Translations under genes and position numbers: made by a program | Assembly (NCBI RefSeq): GCF_003234365.2 | Contig: NZ_CP126260.1 | Coordinates: 2,108,001 to 2,172,000 of the forward strand | From: Curtobacterium sp. MCJR17_020 | GTDB taxonomy: Bacteria; Actinomycetota; Actinomycetes; Actinomycetales; Microbacteriaceae | DNA: 64,000 nucleotides | Reading direction: 5' to 3' | In this document: piece by piece, positions 8,612 through 15,942 of the stretch | Numbering within the stretch: position 1 is the first letter of the stretch | How the letters are laid out: each line of letters begins with the position of its first letter | Notes under the pieces: generated by a model | Databases searched by the model: none | Told to the model about the DNA's origin: nothing | Seen by the model: only the letters and a program-made list of their open reading frames with translations

Positions 8612-8719
8612 GGAGTTTCCTCGATAGCGGTAGCGGTGGTGGGATTGCGCGAGATGCGCGGGAAGTCATCGGCTTGCGCCAGCCGTCAACGTTACCAGAC
8701 GGACGGCGCGATCGCAGCG

Positions 8720-9502
8720 CTAGGACGCGCGCGCCGTGTACCGACCGGCGTCCTTCGTGACGGACAGCGCGATGCCGAACGCCTCGGTCAGGGTCTGGTC
8801 GGTCAGGACCTCGTCGATGGGCCCGGCGGCCTGCACGTGGCCGTCGGCGAGCACCAGCGCGTGGGTGAACCCGGCGGGGATCTCCTCGACGTGGTGGGTG
8901 ACGATCACGATGGCCGGCGAGTCGGCGCTCTGGGCGTAGCCGCCGAGGGTGCGGACGAGGCTCTCACGGGCACCGAGGTCGAGCGAGGCGGCCGGCTCGT
9001 CCAGGAACAGGATCTCCGGGTCGGTCATGACGGCACGGGCGATCTGGACGCGCTTCTGCTCGCCGTCGCTCAGCTCGCCGAAGGTGCGGTCGGTGAACGA
9101 CCCCAGGCCCCACTCCTCGAGCACGCGCTGGGCACGGCGGACGTCGAGCTCCTCGTACTCCTCGTTCCAGCGACCCGTGACCGAGTACGCGGCCGTCAGC
9201 ACGACGTCGATGACCTTCTCGGTCACCGGGATGCGACGGGCCAGGGCGGTCGATGCGAAGCCGATGCGCGGGCGGAGCTCGAACAGGTCGGCGCCGCCCA
9301 GCTCGGTGCCGAGCACCTCGACGTCACCCGAGGTCGGGAACGTCTGGGCACCGGCGACCTGCAGCAACGTGGTCTTGCCGGCGCCGTTCGCACCGAGCAC
9401 GACCCAGCGTTCGTCGTCCTGCACCCCCCACGAGATCGAGTCGAGGATGGTGGCCCCGTTGCGGACCACGGAGACGTCTGACAAGCGCACGACCGAGGGC
9501 AT
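8720..9502 (-). CDS. ABC transporter-type ATP-binding protein
   Basis: A 260-residue stand-alone ATPase: Walker A GANGAGKTT (37-45), signature LSDGEQKR (144-151), Walker B ILFLDEP (164-170) and the switch His in VTHHVEEI. No permease gene is adjacent, so the partner and substrate are unknown. It resembles the YheS/ModF-like single-domain ATPases that Actinobacteria often keep beside glycogen genes. TAGGCT at 9509-9514, six nt before the ATG, is a leaderless -10 whose TAG is the stop codon of glgA, so it can be transcribed with or without glgA. Confidence 0.88.
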   Translation of the reverse strand: MPSVVRLSDVSVVRNGATILDSISWGVQDDERWVVLGANGAGKTTLLQVAGAQTFPTSGDVEVLGTELGGADLFELRPRIGFASTALARRIPVTEKVIDVVLTAAYSVTGRWNEEYEELDVRRAQRVLEEWGLGSFTDRTFGELSDGEQKRVQIARAVMTDPEILFLDEPAASLDLGARESLVRTLGGYAQSADSPAIVIVTHHVEEIPAGFTHALVLADGHVQAAGPIDEVLTDQTLTEAFGIALSVTKDAGRYTARAS

Positions 9503-9508
9503 GCGACC

Positions 9509-9514
9509 AGCCTA
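9509..9514 (-). promoter_or_regulatory. -10 box overlapping the glgA stop codon
   Basis: TAGGCT on the minus strand, 6 nt before the ATG at 9502. The first three bases are the TAG stop codon of glgA, so the promoter element lies inside the upstream gene. Confidence 0.45.
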
Positions 9515-10711
9515 CGGGGTCCGGCCGAGCACCTCGTCGTAGACCTGCCGTGTCCTCGTGGCGATCGCGTCCCAGGTGAACTCGGACTCGACGCGCAGGC
9601 GTCCGGCGCGGCCCATGAGCTTCGCGAGCCCCTCGTCGGCGAGCACCTCACACAGGGTCGCGGCCAGGTCCGCCACGTACTTGTCGGGGTCGGTCGGGGT
9701 GCCCGTGCCGTCCTGCGCCTGGTCGATCGGCACGATGCGACCGGTGAAGCCGTCCGCGACGACCTCGGGGATGCCCCCGGTGCCGGTGCCGACGACGGGG
9801 ATGCCGCACGCCATGGCCTCGAGGTTCACGATGCCGAGCGGTTCGTAGATCGACGGGCACACGAACACGGTGCCCGAGGACAGCACGTTCACGATCTCCT
9901 CGTGCGCGAGCATCCGGTCGATCCAGACGACGCCCTCGCGCTGCTCGCGCAGGCCCTCGACCAGCCCGGTGACCTCGGCGAGGATCTCCGGGGTGTCCGG
10001 GGCACCGGCGCACAGCACGATCTGGACGTCCTCGGGGAGCGACGCCACGGCGCGGAGCAGGTAGGGCAGGCCCTTCTGCCGGGTGATGCGACCGACGAAG
10101 ACGACGCTGGGGCGCGACGGGTCGATGCCGAGGGCGCGGACGGCGTCCTCGTCGACCTGCGGCTTCCAGGCGTCGATGTCGATGCCGTTGTAGACGACGT
10201 GCACCTTCGCCGGGTCGATCGACGGGTAGGAGCGCAGGATGTCGGCGCGCATGGCCTTCGACACCGCGATGACACCGTCGGCGTTCTCGAACGCCTCGCG
10301 TTCCATCCAGCTCGACAGGCGGTAGCCACCGCCGAGCTGCTCGGCCTTCCACGGGCGGAGCGGCTCGAGGCTGTGCGCCGTGACGACGTGGGGGATCCCG
10401 TAGGTCAACTGCGCGATCCGGCCCGCCGAGTTCGCGTACCAGGTGTGCGAGTGCACGAGGTCGGCGCCCTCGACGTCGGCGGCGATGGCCATGTCGGTGC
10501 CGAGCGCCTGCAGTGCACCGTTCGCCTGCTCGAGGCCTGCCGGCGTGCGGTACCCCCAGACGTCGGCTTCGTCGCGGAAGGCCCCGAAGGCCCGGACCCG
10601 GACGTCGGTGTCGGTCCCCGACCGCAACGCAGCAGTCAGTTCGGCCACGTGGACGCCCGCTCCGCCGTAGACCTCCGGCGGATACTCCCTGGTCAGTAGA
10701 TCGACTCGCAC
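9512..10711 (-). CDS. glgA: Glycogen synthase / alpha-maltose-1-phosphate synthase
   Basis: A 399-residue GT-B enzyme with the actinobacterial GlgA/GlgM N-terminus LLTREYPPEVYGGAGVH, the phosphate-binding VVFVGRITRQKGL and the donor-site motif YEPLGIVNLEAMACGIPVV. The family uses ADP-glucose, either to extend an alpha-1,4-glucan or to make maltose-1-phosphate. Mycobacterial Rv1212c, also divergent from glgC, mainly does the latter, so the name GlgM may be more accurate. It is shorter than enterobacterial GlgA (~477). The GTG start sits 6 nt after TACCTT (10718-10723), a leaderless arrangement. It is divergent from glgC across 47 bp. Confidence 0.9.
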   Translation of the reverse strand: MRVDLLTREYPPEVYGGAGVHVAELTAALRSGTDTDVRVRAFGAFRDEADVWGYRTPAGLEQANGALQALGTDMAIAADVEGADLVHSHTWYANSAGRIAQLTYGIPHVVTAHSLEPLRPWKAEQLGGGYRLSSWMEREAFENADGVIAVSKAMRADILRSYPSIDPAKVHVVYNGIDIDAWKPQVDEDAVRALGIDPSRPSVVFVGRITRQKGLPYLLRAVASLPEDVQIVLCAGAPDTPEILAEVTGLVEGLREQREGVVWIDRMLAHEEIVNVLSSGTVFVCPSIYEPLGIVNLEAMACGIPVVGTGTGGIPEVVADGFTGRIVPIDQAQDGTGTPTDPDKYVADLAATLCEVLADEGLAKLMGRAGRLRVESEFTWDAIATRTRQVYDEVLGRTP

Positions 10712-10758
10712 GGGTTCAAGGTAACCGGTTCCCAGTGCTGACGCCTACTGTGAGCGGC
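10712..10758. promoter_or_regulatory. Divergent leaderless promoters of glgA and glgC
   Basis: This 47-bp gap holds TACCTT (minus strand, 10718-10723), six nt before the glgA GTG, and TACTGT (plus strand, 10746-10751), seven nt before the glgC ATG. Both transcripts would start at their start codons. The -35 zone of each promoter falls on or near the -10 of the other, so polymerase binding should be mutually exclusive. An ACCGGTT palindrome lies between them. Confidence 0.55.
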
Positions 10759-12000
10759 ATGGCACCAAAGAAGGTCTTCGGCATCGTGCTCGCTGGCGGC
10801 GAGGGGAAACGGCTCATGCCGCTCACGGCCGACCGGGCGAAGCCCGCAGTCCCGTTCGGCGGGAACTTCCGTCTCATCGACTTCGCGCTGTCGAACCTGG
10901 TGAACTCCGGTCTGCAGAAGATCGTCGTCCTCACCCAGTACAAGTCGCACAGTCTCGACCGGCACGTCGCCGAGACCTGGCGCATGGAGGGCCTGCTCGG
11001 GTCCTACGTGGCGTCGGTCCCCGCGCAGCAGCGACTCGGCAAGCGCTGGTTCGCCGGTTCGGCCGACGCGATCCTGCAGTCGCTCAACCTGCTCCGGGAC
11101 GAGCGTCCGGACATCGTCGTCGTGGTCGGCGCCGACCACGTGTACCGGATGGACTTCCACCAGATGGTCGAGGCGCACATCGCCTCGGGTCGCAGCGCCA
11201 CCGTCGCGGCGATCCGTCAGCCCATCGAGCTCGCCGACCAGTTCGGCGTCATCCAGGTGGACGCCGACGACCCGACGAAGATCGACGCCTTCCTCGAGAA
11301 GCCGAAGAACCCGGTCGGGCTCGCCGACTCCCCCGGCGAGGTCCTGGCCTCGATGGGCAACTACGTGTTCAACGCGGACGCCCTCGTCGACGCGGTGCTC
11401 CGCGACGGCCAGGTCGAGTCGTCCGCGCACGACATGGGCGGCGACATCGTCCCCGACTTCGTGGACCGCGGCGACGCCGGTGTCTACGACCTGCAGCGCA
11501 ACGAGGTCCCCGGGTCCACCGACCGCGACAAGTACTACTGGCGCGACGTGGGGACGATCGACTCGTTCTTCGACGCGCACATGGACCTCATCGCCCCGGT
11601 GCCGGTGTTCAACCTGTACAACCAGGACTGGCCGATCTTCAACCAGCAGACGAACCTGCCGCCGGCGAAGTTCGTGCGGGACGCCAACGGCAACACCGGC
11701 TCGACGGTCGACTCGCTCGTGTCACTCGGCTGCCTGGTGTCGGGCGCGCAGGTCGAACGCAGCATGATCGGCCCGTGGTGCGGGATCGACTCCGGCGCGA
11801 AGGTCCTCGACTCGATCGTCTTCGAGCGGGCGACGATCGGCGCCGGTTCGGTCGTGAACCGGGCGATCCTGGACAAGGACGTCGTCATCGCGCCGGGTGC
11901 GCAGGTCGGCATCGACCGTGAGGCCGACGAGGCCCGCGGCTTCACCGTGACCGATTCCGGCATCACCGTGGTCGGCAAGGGCGTCCGCGTCGACGCCTGA
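10759..12000 (+). CDS. glgC: Glucose-1-phosphate adenylyltransferase (ADP-glucose pyrophosphorylase)
   Basis: A 413-residue enzyme that makes ADP-glucose from glucose-1-phosphate and ATP, the committed step of glycogen synthesis. Seen: the nucleotide loop GIVLAGGEGKRLMPLT, the substrate region DRAKPAVPFGGNFRLIDF, VVGADHVYRMDF, FLEKPK, and a C-terminal left-handed beta-helix (CIVFERATIG-like hexad repeats). The longer frame upstream overlaps glgA and is rejected; the ATG at 10759 with a leaderless -10 fits. Its last codons (VGKGVRVDA) are the first, partial unit of the 60-bp tandem repeat that continues to 12176. Confidence 0.96.
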   Translation: MAPKKVFGIVLAGGEGKRLMPLTADRAKPAVPFGGNFRLIDFALSNLVNSGLQKIVVLTQYKSHSLDRHVAETWRMEGLLGSYVASVPAQQRLGKRWFAGSADAILQSLNLLRDERPDIVVVVGADHVYRMDFHQMVEAHIASGRSATVAAIRQPIELADQFGVIQVDADDPTKIDAFLEKPKNPVGLADSPGEVLASMGNYVFNADALVDAVLRDGQVESSAHDMGGDIVPDFVDRGDAGVYDLQRNEVPGSTDRDKYYWRDVGTIDSFFDAHMDLIAPVPVFNLYNQDWPIFNQQTNLPPAKFVRDANGNTGSTVDSLVSLGCLVSGAQVERSMIGPWCGIDSGAKVLDSIVFERATIGAGSVVNRAILDKDVVIAPGAQVGIDREADEARGFTVTDSGITVVGKGVRVDA

Positions 12001-12176
12001 TCCGTTGCCGAGTCCGGGCTCCGCCCATGGGTCGGCAAGGGCGTCCGCGTCGACGCCTGATCCGTTGCCGAGTCCGGGCTCCGCCCATGGGTCGGCAAGG
12101 GCGTCCGCGTCGACGCCTGATCCGTTGCCGAGTCCGGGCTCCGCCCATGGGTCGGCAAGGGCGTCCGCGTCGACGC
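11970..12176 (+). repeat. 60-bp tandem repeat, about 3.45 copies, spanning the glgC 3' end
   Basis: Positions 12001-12060, 12061-12120 and 12121-12176 are identical, and 11970-12000 matches the second half of the unit inside glgC. The period is a multiple of three, and each copy ends in an in-frame stop (TGA, TGA, TGA, then TAG). In the glgC frame each unit reads SVAESGLRPWVGKGVRVDA, which aligns with glgC's own end TVTDSGITVVGKGVRVDA. Each unit also has TTGCCGA/TCGGCAA arms, giving three possible hairpins. The exact identity points to recent expansion. Confidence 0.93.
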
Positions 12177-12211
12177 GTAGCGTCCGCCGGTCACGTCGAC
12201 ACGCACGGTCA

Positions 12212-12250
12212 GGAGGCACGGCTCGCGTCACGGACGCGAGCCGTGCCTCC
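12212..12250. terminator. Hairpin terminator after glgC
   Basis: A perfect 18-bp stem (12212-12229 with 12233-12250) with an ACG loop, downstream of the glgC repeat array and just upstream of the serB promoter. The arms start GGAGGCACGG, similar in style to the GGGAGGCCCG hairpins elsewhere in the window. Confidence 0.7.
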
Positions 12251-12259
12251 GTGTGTCGG

Positions 12260-12265
12260 TACCGT
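12260..12265 (+). promoter_or_regulatory. -10 box for leaderless serB mRNA
   Basis: TACCGT, then 6 nt, then the GTG at 12272. The box lies 10 nt beyond the glgC terminator stem. Confidence 0.5.
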
Positions 12266-12271
12266 TGGTCC

Positions 12272-12910
12272 GTGCCCCGCTTCCTCGTCGTCCTCGATGC
12301 CGATTCCACCCTCCTCGAGGACGAGGTGATCGAACTCCTCGCCGACACCGCCGGCACCCGGCCACAGGTCGCGGCGATCACGGAGCGCGCCATGCGCGGG
12401 GAGATCGACTTCGCCGAGAGCCTCCGGGAGCGTGTCGCGACCCTGGCGGGCCTCCCGGTCGACGTCTTCCGACGCGCACAGCAGGCGGTCCGCGTGACGC
12501 GGGGCGCCGACCAACTCGTCCGCGGCGTGCACGCCGCCGGTGGGACCGTCGGTGTCGTGTCCGGCGGGTTCCACGAGGTCCTCGACCCGTTCGCCGAGCA
12601 GCTCGGTCTCGACCACTGCCGGGCGAACCGACTCGAGGTGGCCGACGGCGTGCTGACCGGCCGTGTGCTCGGCGACGTCGTGGACGCGCACGCCAAAGCC
12701 GTCGCCCTGCGCGAGTGGGCCGAGGCCGACGGCGTGGACGCGGTCCGCACCGTCGCGATCGGCGACGGGGCGAACGACCTCGAGATGATGCGCGTCGCCG
12801 CCCTGTCGGTGGCGTTCGACGCGAAGCCGCGCGTGCGGGAGCAGGCGGACGTCGCCGTCGTGGACCGCGACCTGTCCGCCGTGCTCGCGACGCTCGGCCT
12901 GCGCGGCTGA
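12272..12910 (+). CDS. serB: Phosphoserine phosphatase (HAD superfamily)
   Basis: A 212-residue HAD-IB phosphatase that releases serine from phosphoserine, the last step of serine synthesis. Motif I is VVLDADSTLLEDE (nucleophile Asp), motif II is the Ser in VVSGGFHEV, the conserved Lys is in HAKAVALREWA, and motif III is AIGDGANDLEMM. It is a compact SerB without an ACT domain. The frame is open upstream through the glgC repeats, but those residues are repeat-derived. The GTG at 12272 with a -10 six nt upstream is the supported start. Confidence 0.9.
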   Translation: MPRFLVVLDADSTLLEDEVIELLADTAGTRPQVAAITERAMRGEIDFAESLRERVATLAGLPVDVFRRAQQAVRVTRGADQLVRGVHAAGGTVGVVSGGFHEVLDPFAEQLGLDHCRANRLEVADGVLTGRVLGDVVDAHAKAVALREWAEADGVDAVRTVAIGDGANDLEMMRVAALSVAFDAKPRVREQADVAVVDRDLSAVLATLGLRG

Positions 12911-12928
12911 GCGGACCGCTCCTCGCAG

Positions 12929-12998
12929 CCGAGTCTCGCGCACGGCGACACTTCTCGGCTCGCGCGGCCCGAGCAGTGTCGCTCAGGCCGAGACTCGG
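12929..12998. repeat. Nested palindrome between serB and fabG
   Basis: Outer arms CCGAGTCTCG/CGAGACTCGG (10 bp, perfect) enclose GCGACACTTCTCGG/CCGAGCAGTGTCGC (13 of 14 pairs), with a short asymmetry between the two stems. It lies between convergent serB and fabG and may terminate both. The style (CCGAG ends, GACAC inside) differs from the GGGAGGCCCG family. Confidence 0.65.
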
Positions 12999-13026
12999 GC
13001 CAGGCCGGCCAGGCCGGGCGGGCTGG

Positions 13027-13740
13027 CTAGTGGCCCATGCCGAGGCCGCCGTCGACCGGGATGATCGCGCCGGAGACGTAGCCGGCCCCGTCGCTCGCCA
13101 GGAACAGCGTGGCGTCGGCGACGTCGTCGACGGTGCCGTAGCGGGCCGCCGGGATCGCCTTCTTGAACTCGGCCTGCAGCTCGTCGGACAGCGCGGCCGT
13201 CATGTCGGTCTGGATGAACCCGGGCGCGACGACGTTGGCGGTGATGCCGCGCGAGCCGAGCTCACGGGTGATCGACCGGGCCATGCCGACCAGGGCGGCC
13301 TTCGACGACGCGTAGTTGACCTGGCCGATCTGGCCGTAGGCGCCGACGACGCTCGACATGAGCACGATGCGGCCGAACTTCGCCTTCATCATGCCCTTGG
13401 TGGCGCGCTTCACGACCCGGAACGTGCCGGTCAGGTTGGTGTCGACGACGCTCGTGAAGTCGTCCTCGGACATGCGGAGCAGCAGCTGGTCGTTCGTGAT
13501 GCCGGCGTTGGCCACGAGCACCTCGATCGGTCCGAGCTCGGCTTCGACCTGCGTGAAGGCGGCGTCCACCGAGGCCGTGTCGGTGATGTCGGCCTGCACG
13601 GTGAGGGCCCCTTCGGGTCCGCCCTGTCCGCTGCGCGACGTGACCGCGACGCGGTGCCCGGCGGCGACGAAACGCTCGGCGAGGGCGTGGCCGATGCCAC
13701 GGTTGCCGCCGGTGATCAGGACGGTACGGGGGGTGCTCAT
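13027..13740 (-). CDS. fabG: 3-oxoacyl-[acyl-carrier-protein] reductase
   Basis: A 237-residue short-chain dehydrogenase: TGGNRGIG cofactor site, NAG (NAGITND), catalytic Ser in VLMSSV and Y-x3-K in NYASSK. The C-terminal GFIQTDMTAAL and GAIIPVDGGLGMGH are typical of FabG, which uses NADPH in fatty-acid elongation. The reading frame runs much further upstream, but the ATG at 13740 has GGAGCGACC before it and gives the expected length. The mycobacterial FabG1/MabA is the closest type; the neighbouring inhA of mycobacteria is absent. Confidence 0.88.
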   Translation of the reverse strand: MSTPRTVLITGGNRGIGHALAERFVAAGHRVAVTSRSGQGGPEGALTVQADITDTASVDAAFTQVEAELGPIEVLVANAGITNDQLLLRMSEDDFTSVVDTNLTGTFRVVKRATKGMMKAKFGRIVLMSSVVGAYGQIGQVNYASSKAALVGMARSITRELGSRGITANVVAPGFIQTDMTAALSDELQAEFKKAIPAARYGTVDDVADATLFLASDGAGYVSGAIIPVDGGLGMGH

Positions 13741-13905
13741 GGTCGCTCCGTTCGGTGGTGGTGTGCGGTCGTGTCGTGCCGACGGGTCGGCGGACACGCC
13801 CGGACGAGCGTAGCGGAGCCAGCACCGCAGCCCGTTCGCGCGCGGCGCACCCACGATCGGCCCCGGAGGCTTAGGCTGGACCACGGGTAGACGGAGACCA
13901 TCTGT

Positions 13906-14328
13906 ATGAAGAGCACGCACACCAGCATCACCACGCTCCCGGATTCGCCGGAGCTGGACCGGGCGCACCGCCTGTCCCGCTACGTGTGGCAGATGGCGAT
14001 CCGCGTCGTCCTCTTCGTCGTGGCGGTGCTCGTCTACTCCATCTGGCACTCCTGGATCGCCGTCGTGCCGATCGTCCTCGCCGCCGTGATCCCCTGGGTC
14101 GCCGTCATCGTCGCGAACGCCGGCAGTCGGACCGAGAGCGACATGATCTCGCCCGCCGGTGCGATGCAGCTCTACGACGCGGTCGACCCGGGCCTCCGTG
14201 AGCAGCAGGAAGAGGACCGGGCCCAGGCCTACCGCGACGAGCAGGACCGCCTCCGGCAGCAGGCCCAGCACGCACAGGACGAGTGGCAGCGTGGCGGCGA
14301 CCGCTCGAAGATGTGGGGACACCGCTGA
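13906..14328 (+). CDS. DUF3099 family membrane protein
   Basis: A 140-residue actinobacterial protein with the DUF3099 N-terminus (ITTLPDSPELDRAHRLSRYVWQMAIR) and two close transmembrane segments at about 30-50 and 52-72. The cytoplasmic tail is charged, Q/E/R-rich and probably coiled. Its function is unknown. A GGAGA site precedes the ATG, and TAGGCT near 13872 is a likely -10. Its stop overlaps the next start (TGATG at 14326-14330), making a three-gene operon with SURF1. Confidence 0.85.
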   Translation: MKSTHTSITTLPDSPELDRAHRLSRYVWQMAIRVVLFVVAVLVYSIWHSWIAVVPIVLAAVIPWVAVIVANAGSRTESDMISPAGAMQLYDAVDPGLREQQEEDRAQAYRDEQDRLRQQAQHAQDEWQRGGDRSKMWGHR

Positions 14329-14636
14329 TGGGCGCGACCTTCGACCTGCACACCGAACCGGGCTCGACCCCCGTCTGCTCCCGAGCCGGCTGCTCCAACA
14401 CGGCAGCGTGGCGGGTGAACTGGCGCAACCCCCGGATCCACTCCGCCGACCGCGTGAAGATCTGGGCCGCGTGCGAAGAGCACCGCGACTTCCTCGCCGA
14501 CTACCTGCGGTCGCGCACCTTCCCGGTTCGTGTCACCGGCATGCACGAGGACGTCGACCGGCTCGACGACGAACGCGATCCGGCATCGTCGCCGAAGAAC
14601 GACGTCGGGGTGCGCTCCACCGGCACCGGTCGATGA
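14328..14636 (+). CDS. Small Cys/His-containing protein upstream of SURF1
   Basis: A 102-residue protein with C-x4-C (CSRAGC) near residue 17 and C-x2-H (CEEH) near residue 49, separated by WRVNW and RVKIW. The spacing looks like a small zinc or metal site. Related actinobacterial proteins in this position are often labelled acetone carboxylase in databases, a name this short sequence does not support. Its ATG overlaps the DUF3099 stop, and its stop overlaps the SURF1 start (ATGA), so translation of all three is coupled. A link to cytochrome oxidase assembly is inferred from position only. Confidence 0.75.
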   Translation: MGATFDLHTEPGSTPVCSRAGCSNTAAWRVNWRNPRIHSADRVKIWAACEEHRDFLADYLRSRTFPVRVTGMHEDVDRLDDERDPASSPKNDVGVRSTGTGR

Positions 14637-15613
14637 CCGACGACTTCGACCCGCACTCCCGGTACGGCCGGAAGCACGCTGCCAAGCTGCAGCGCGCCGC
14701 CGACCACGCACGGCGATCCGCACCGGACGACGAACGTCCCACCCAGGACCCGGACGAGCCCTTCGTCGGCTGGCACTTCGTCCGCAGTCGCCGCTGGCTC
14801 GGGTACTTCGCGATCGCCGTGGCCTTCGCGATCGTCTGCGCCCTGTTCGGCATGTGGCAGTGGGACCGCCGCAACGAAGCCGTGCGCCAGAACGAGCAGG
14901 TCGCCCAGAACTACGACCACACCCCGGTCCCCCTCGACCAGGCGCTGCCGACGGCATCGAGCTGGCAGGACGAGCAGGAGTGGCTCCGCGTCGCCGTGAC
15001 CGGGCGCTACGACGTCGACGCACAGCTCCTGGTCCGCAACCGCGTGCACAACGGCCAGCCCGGCTTCGAGGTCCTCACCCCCCTCGTCACCGACGACGGC
15101 CGCGCGTTCATCGTCGACCGCGGCTGGGTCCCCACCGGCAACGCGCAGGACGCCCCCGACCACGTGCCCGCTCCCCCGTCGGGCGAGGTCACGGCGATCG
15201 TCCGGCTTCAGCAGAGCGAGCCCCGGATCCCCGGCCGCACCGACCCCGCGCACACCGACCAGGTGCAGTCGGTCACGCTCGCGGACGTCGCGAAGAAGGC
15301 CGACACCCCCATCTGGACCGGCGCGTACGGCGAGCTCGCCTCCGAGTCCCCCGCCCCGACCGAGGCGCGTCCGCTCGGCTGGGAGCGTCCCACCGCCGAC
15401 ACCGGCCTGCACCTGAGCTACTTCATCCAGTGGTTCCTGTTCGCGGCCGGCGGGTTCGGGTTCCTGGCGTACGTCATGGTGCAGGAGTACCGGAACCTCA
15501 ACCAGGACGACCCGGAGGAACGCGAGCGCGCCCAGGAGCGGCAGCGCCGCAAGGACGCCAAGCCGAAGACCGACGCGGAGATCGAGGACGACCTGATCGC
15601 GTCCCGCCGCTGA
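14633..15613 (+). CDS. SURF1-family cytochrome c oxidase assembly protein
   Basis: A 326-residue protein with the SURF1 topology: an N-terminal charged region, TM1 at about 54-74 (WLGYFAIAVAFAIVCALFGMWQW), a large outside domain with GFEVLTPL and FIVDRGWVPTG, and TM2 at about 270-290 (LSYFIQWFLFAAGGFGFLAYV). A basic tail rich in R/K/E follows. SURF1 helps deliver haem a to subunit I of aa3-type cytochrome oxidase, which matches the haem A genes ctaA/ctaB at 23-25 kb. The longer upstream frame overlaps two genes and is rejected; the start is coupled (ATGA). Confidence 0.88.
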   Translation: MTDDFDPHSRYGRKHAAKLQRAADHARRSAPDDERPTQDPDEPFVGWHFVRSRRWLGYFAIAVAFAIVCALFGMWQWDRRNEAVRQNEQVAQNYDHTPVPLDQALPTASSWQDEQEWLRVAVTGRYDVDAQLLVRNRVHNGQPGFEVLTPLVTDDGRAFIVDRGWVPTGNAQDAPDHVPAPPSGEVTAIVRLQQSEPRIPGRTDPAHTDQVQSVTLADVAKKADTPIWTGAYGELASESPAPTEARPLGWERPTADTGLHLSYFIQWFLFAAGGFGFLAYVMVQEYRNLNQDDPEERERAQERQRRKDAKPKTDAEIEDDLIASRR

Positions 15614-15647
15614 CGCGTTGCGCCGGGCCGTTCGCCGCGGGCGCGCC

Positions 15648-15708
15648 GCCGAGCGGTCACGAACCGTCGCCCGTCGACGCCGGTGTCGACACGTGGTGAC
15701 CACTCGGC
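15648..15708. repeat. GCCGAG-GGTCAC palindromic element, copy 1
   Basis: Arms GCCGAGCGGTCAC (15648-15660) and GTGACCACTCGGC (15696-15708) pair at 12 of 13 positions. The left arm is followed by GAACCGTCGCC and the right arm by GGACGTGAGCGGG. Copies 2 and 3 share both the arms and these flanks. Confidence 0.75.
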
Positions 15709-15742
15709 GGACGTGAGCGGGTTGCCTTGACCGACGGGACAG

Positions 15743-15786
15743 CGGACGGGAGGCCCGTGGCGGCGTCGCCACGGGCCTCCCGTCCG
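15743..15786. terminator. GGGAGGCCCG-type hairpin, copy 1
   Basis: A perfect 20-bp stem (15743-15762 with 15767-15786) with a GCGT loop, in the centre of the SURF1/ABC-F gap. The core ACGGGAGGCCCG is shared with hairpins at 18485, 24097, 34007 and, with one change, 38419. Confidence 0.75.
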
Positions 15787-15852
15787 TCCTCCGGTCACGT
15801 CGACCACCGCACGCCGCCCGGCCGCTGGTCACGACGCGCTCGCACGCGTGCC

Positions 15853-15913
15853 GCCGAGCGGTCACGAACCGTCGCTCACCGGCGACGGCGACGACACATG
15901 GTGACCACTCGGC
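15853..15913. repeat. GCCGAG-GGTCAC palindromic element, copy 2
   Basis: Arms at 15853-15865 and 15901-15913, the same sequences as copy 1, with GAACCGTCGC inside and GAACCTGAGCGGG after the right arm. Total length equals copy 1 (61 bp), although the loop sequence differs. Confidence 0.75.
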
Positions 15914-15942
15914 GAACCTGAGCGGGGTGTCGTGACCGCCCG

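Larger units (their letters stand above)
15614..15942. other. Intergenic region with three palindromes
   Basis: These 329 bp between convergent SURF1 and ABC-F genes hold no credible ORF. They consist mainly of two copies of a GCCGAGCGGTCAC ... GTGACCACTCGGC element (15648-15708 and 15853-15913) flanking a 20-bp-stem hairpin (15743-15786). Confidence 0.7.

Noticed and set aside
12005..12271. N-terminal extension of serB through the glgC repeats
   Set aside because: The residues are repeat translations (PSPGSAHGSARASAS type), and the GTG at 12272 starts at the conserved HAD motif with a -10 box before it.
14328..14636. Acetone carboxylase subunit
   Set aside because: The 102-residue protein has no similarity I can recognise to the large or small carboxylase subunits; the Cys/His pattern fits a small metal-binding protein better.
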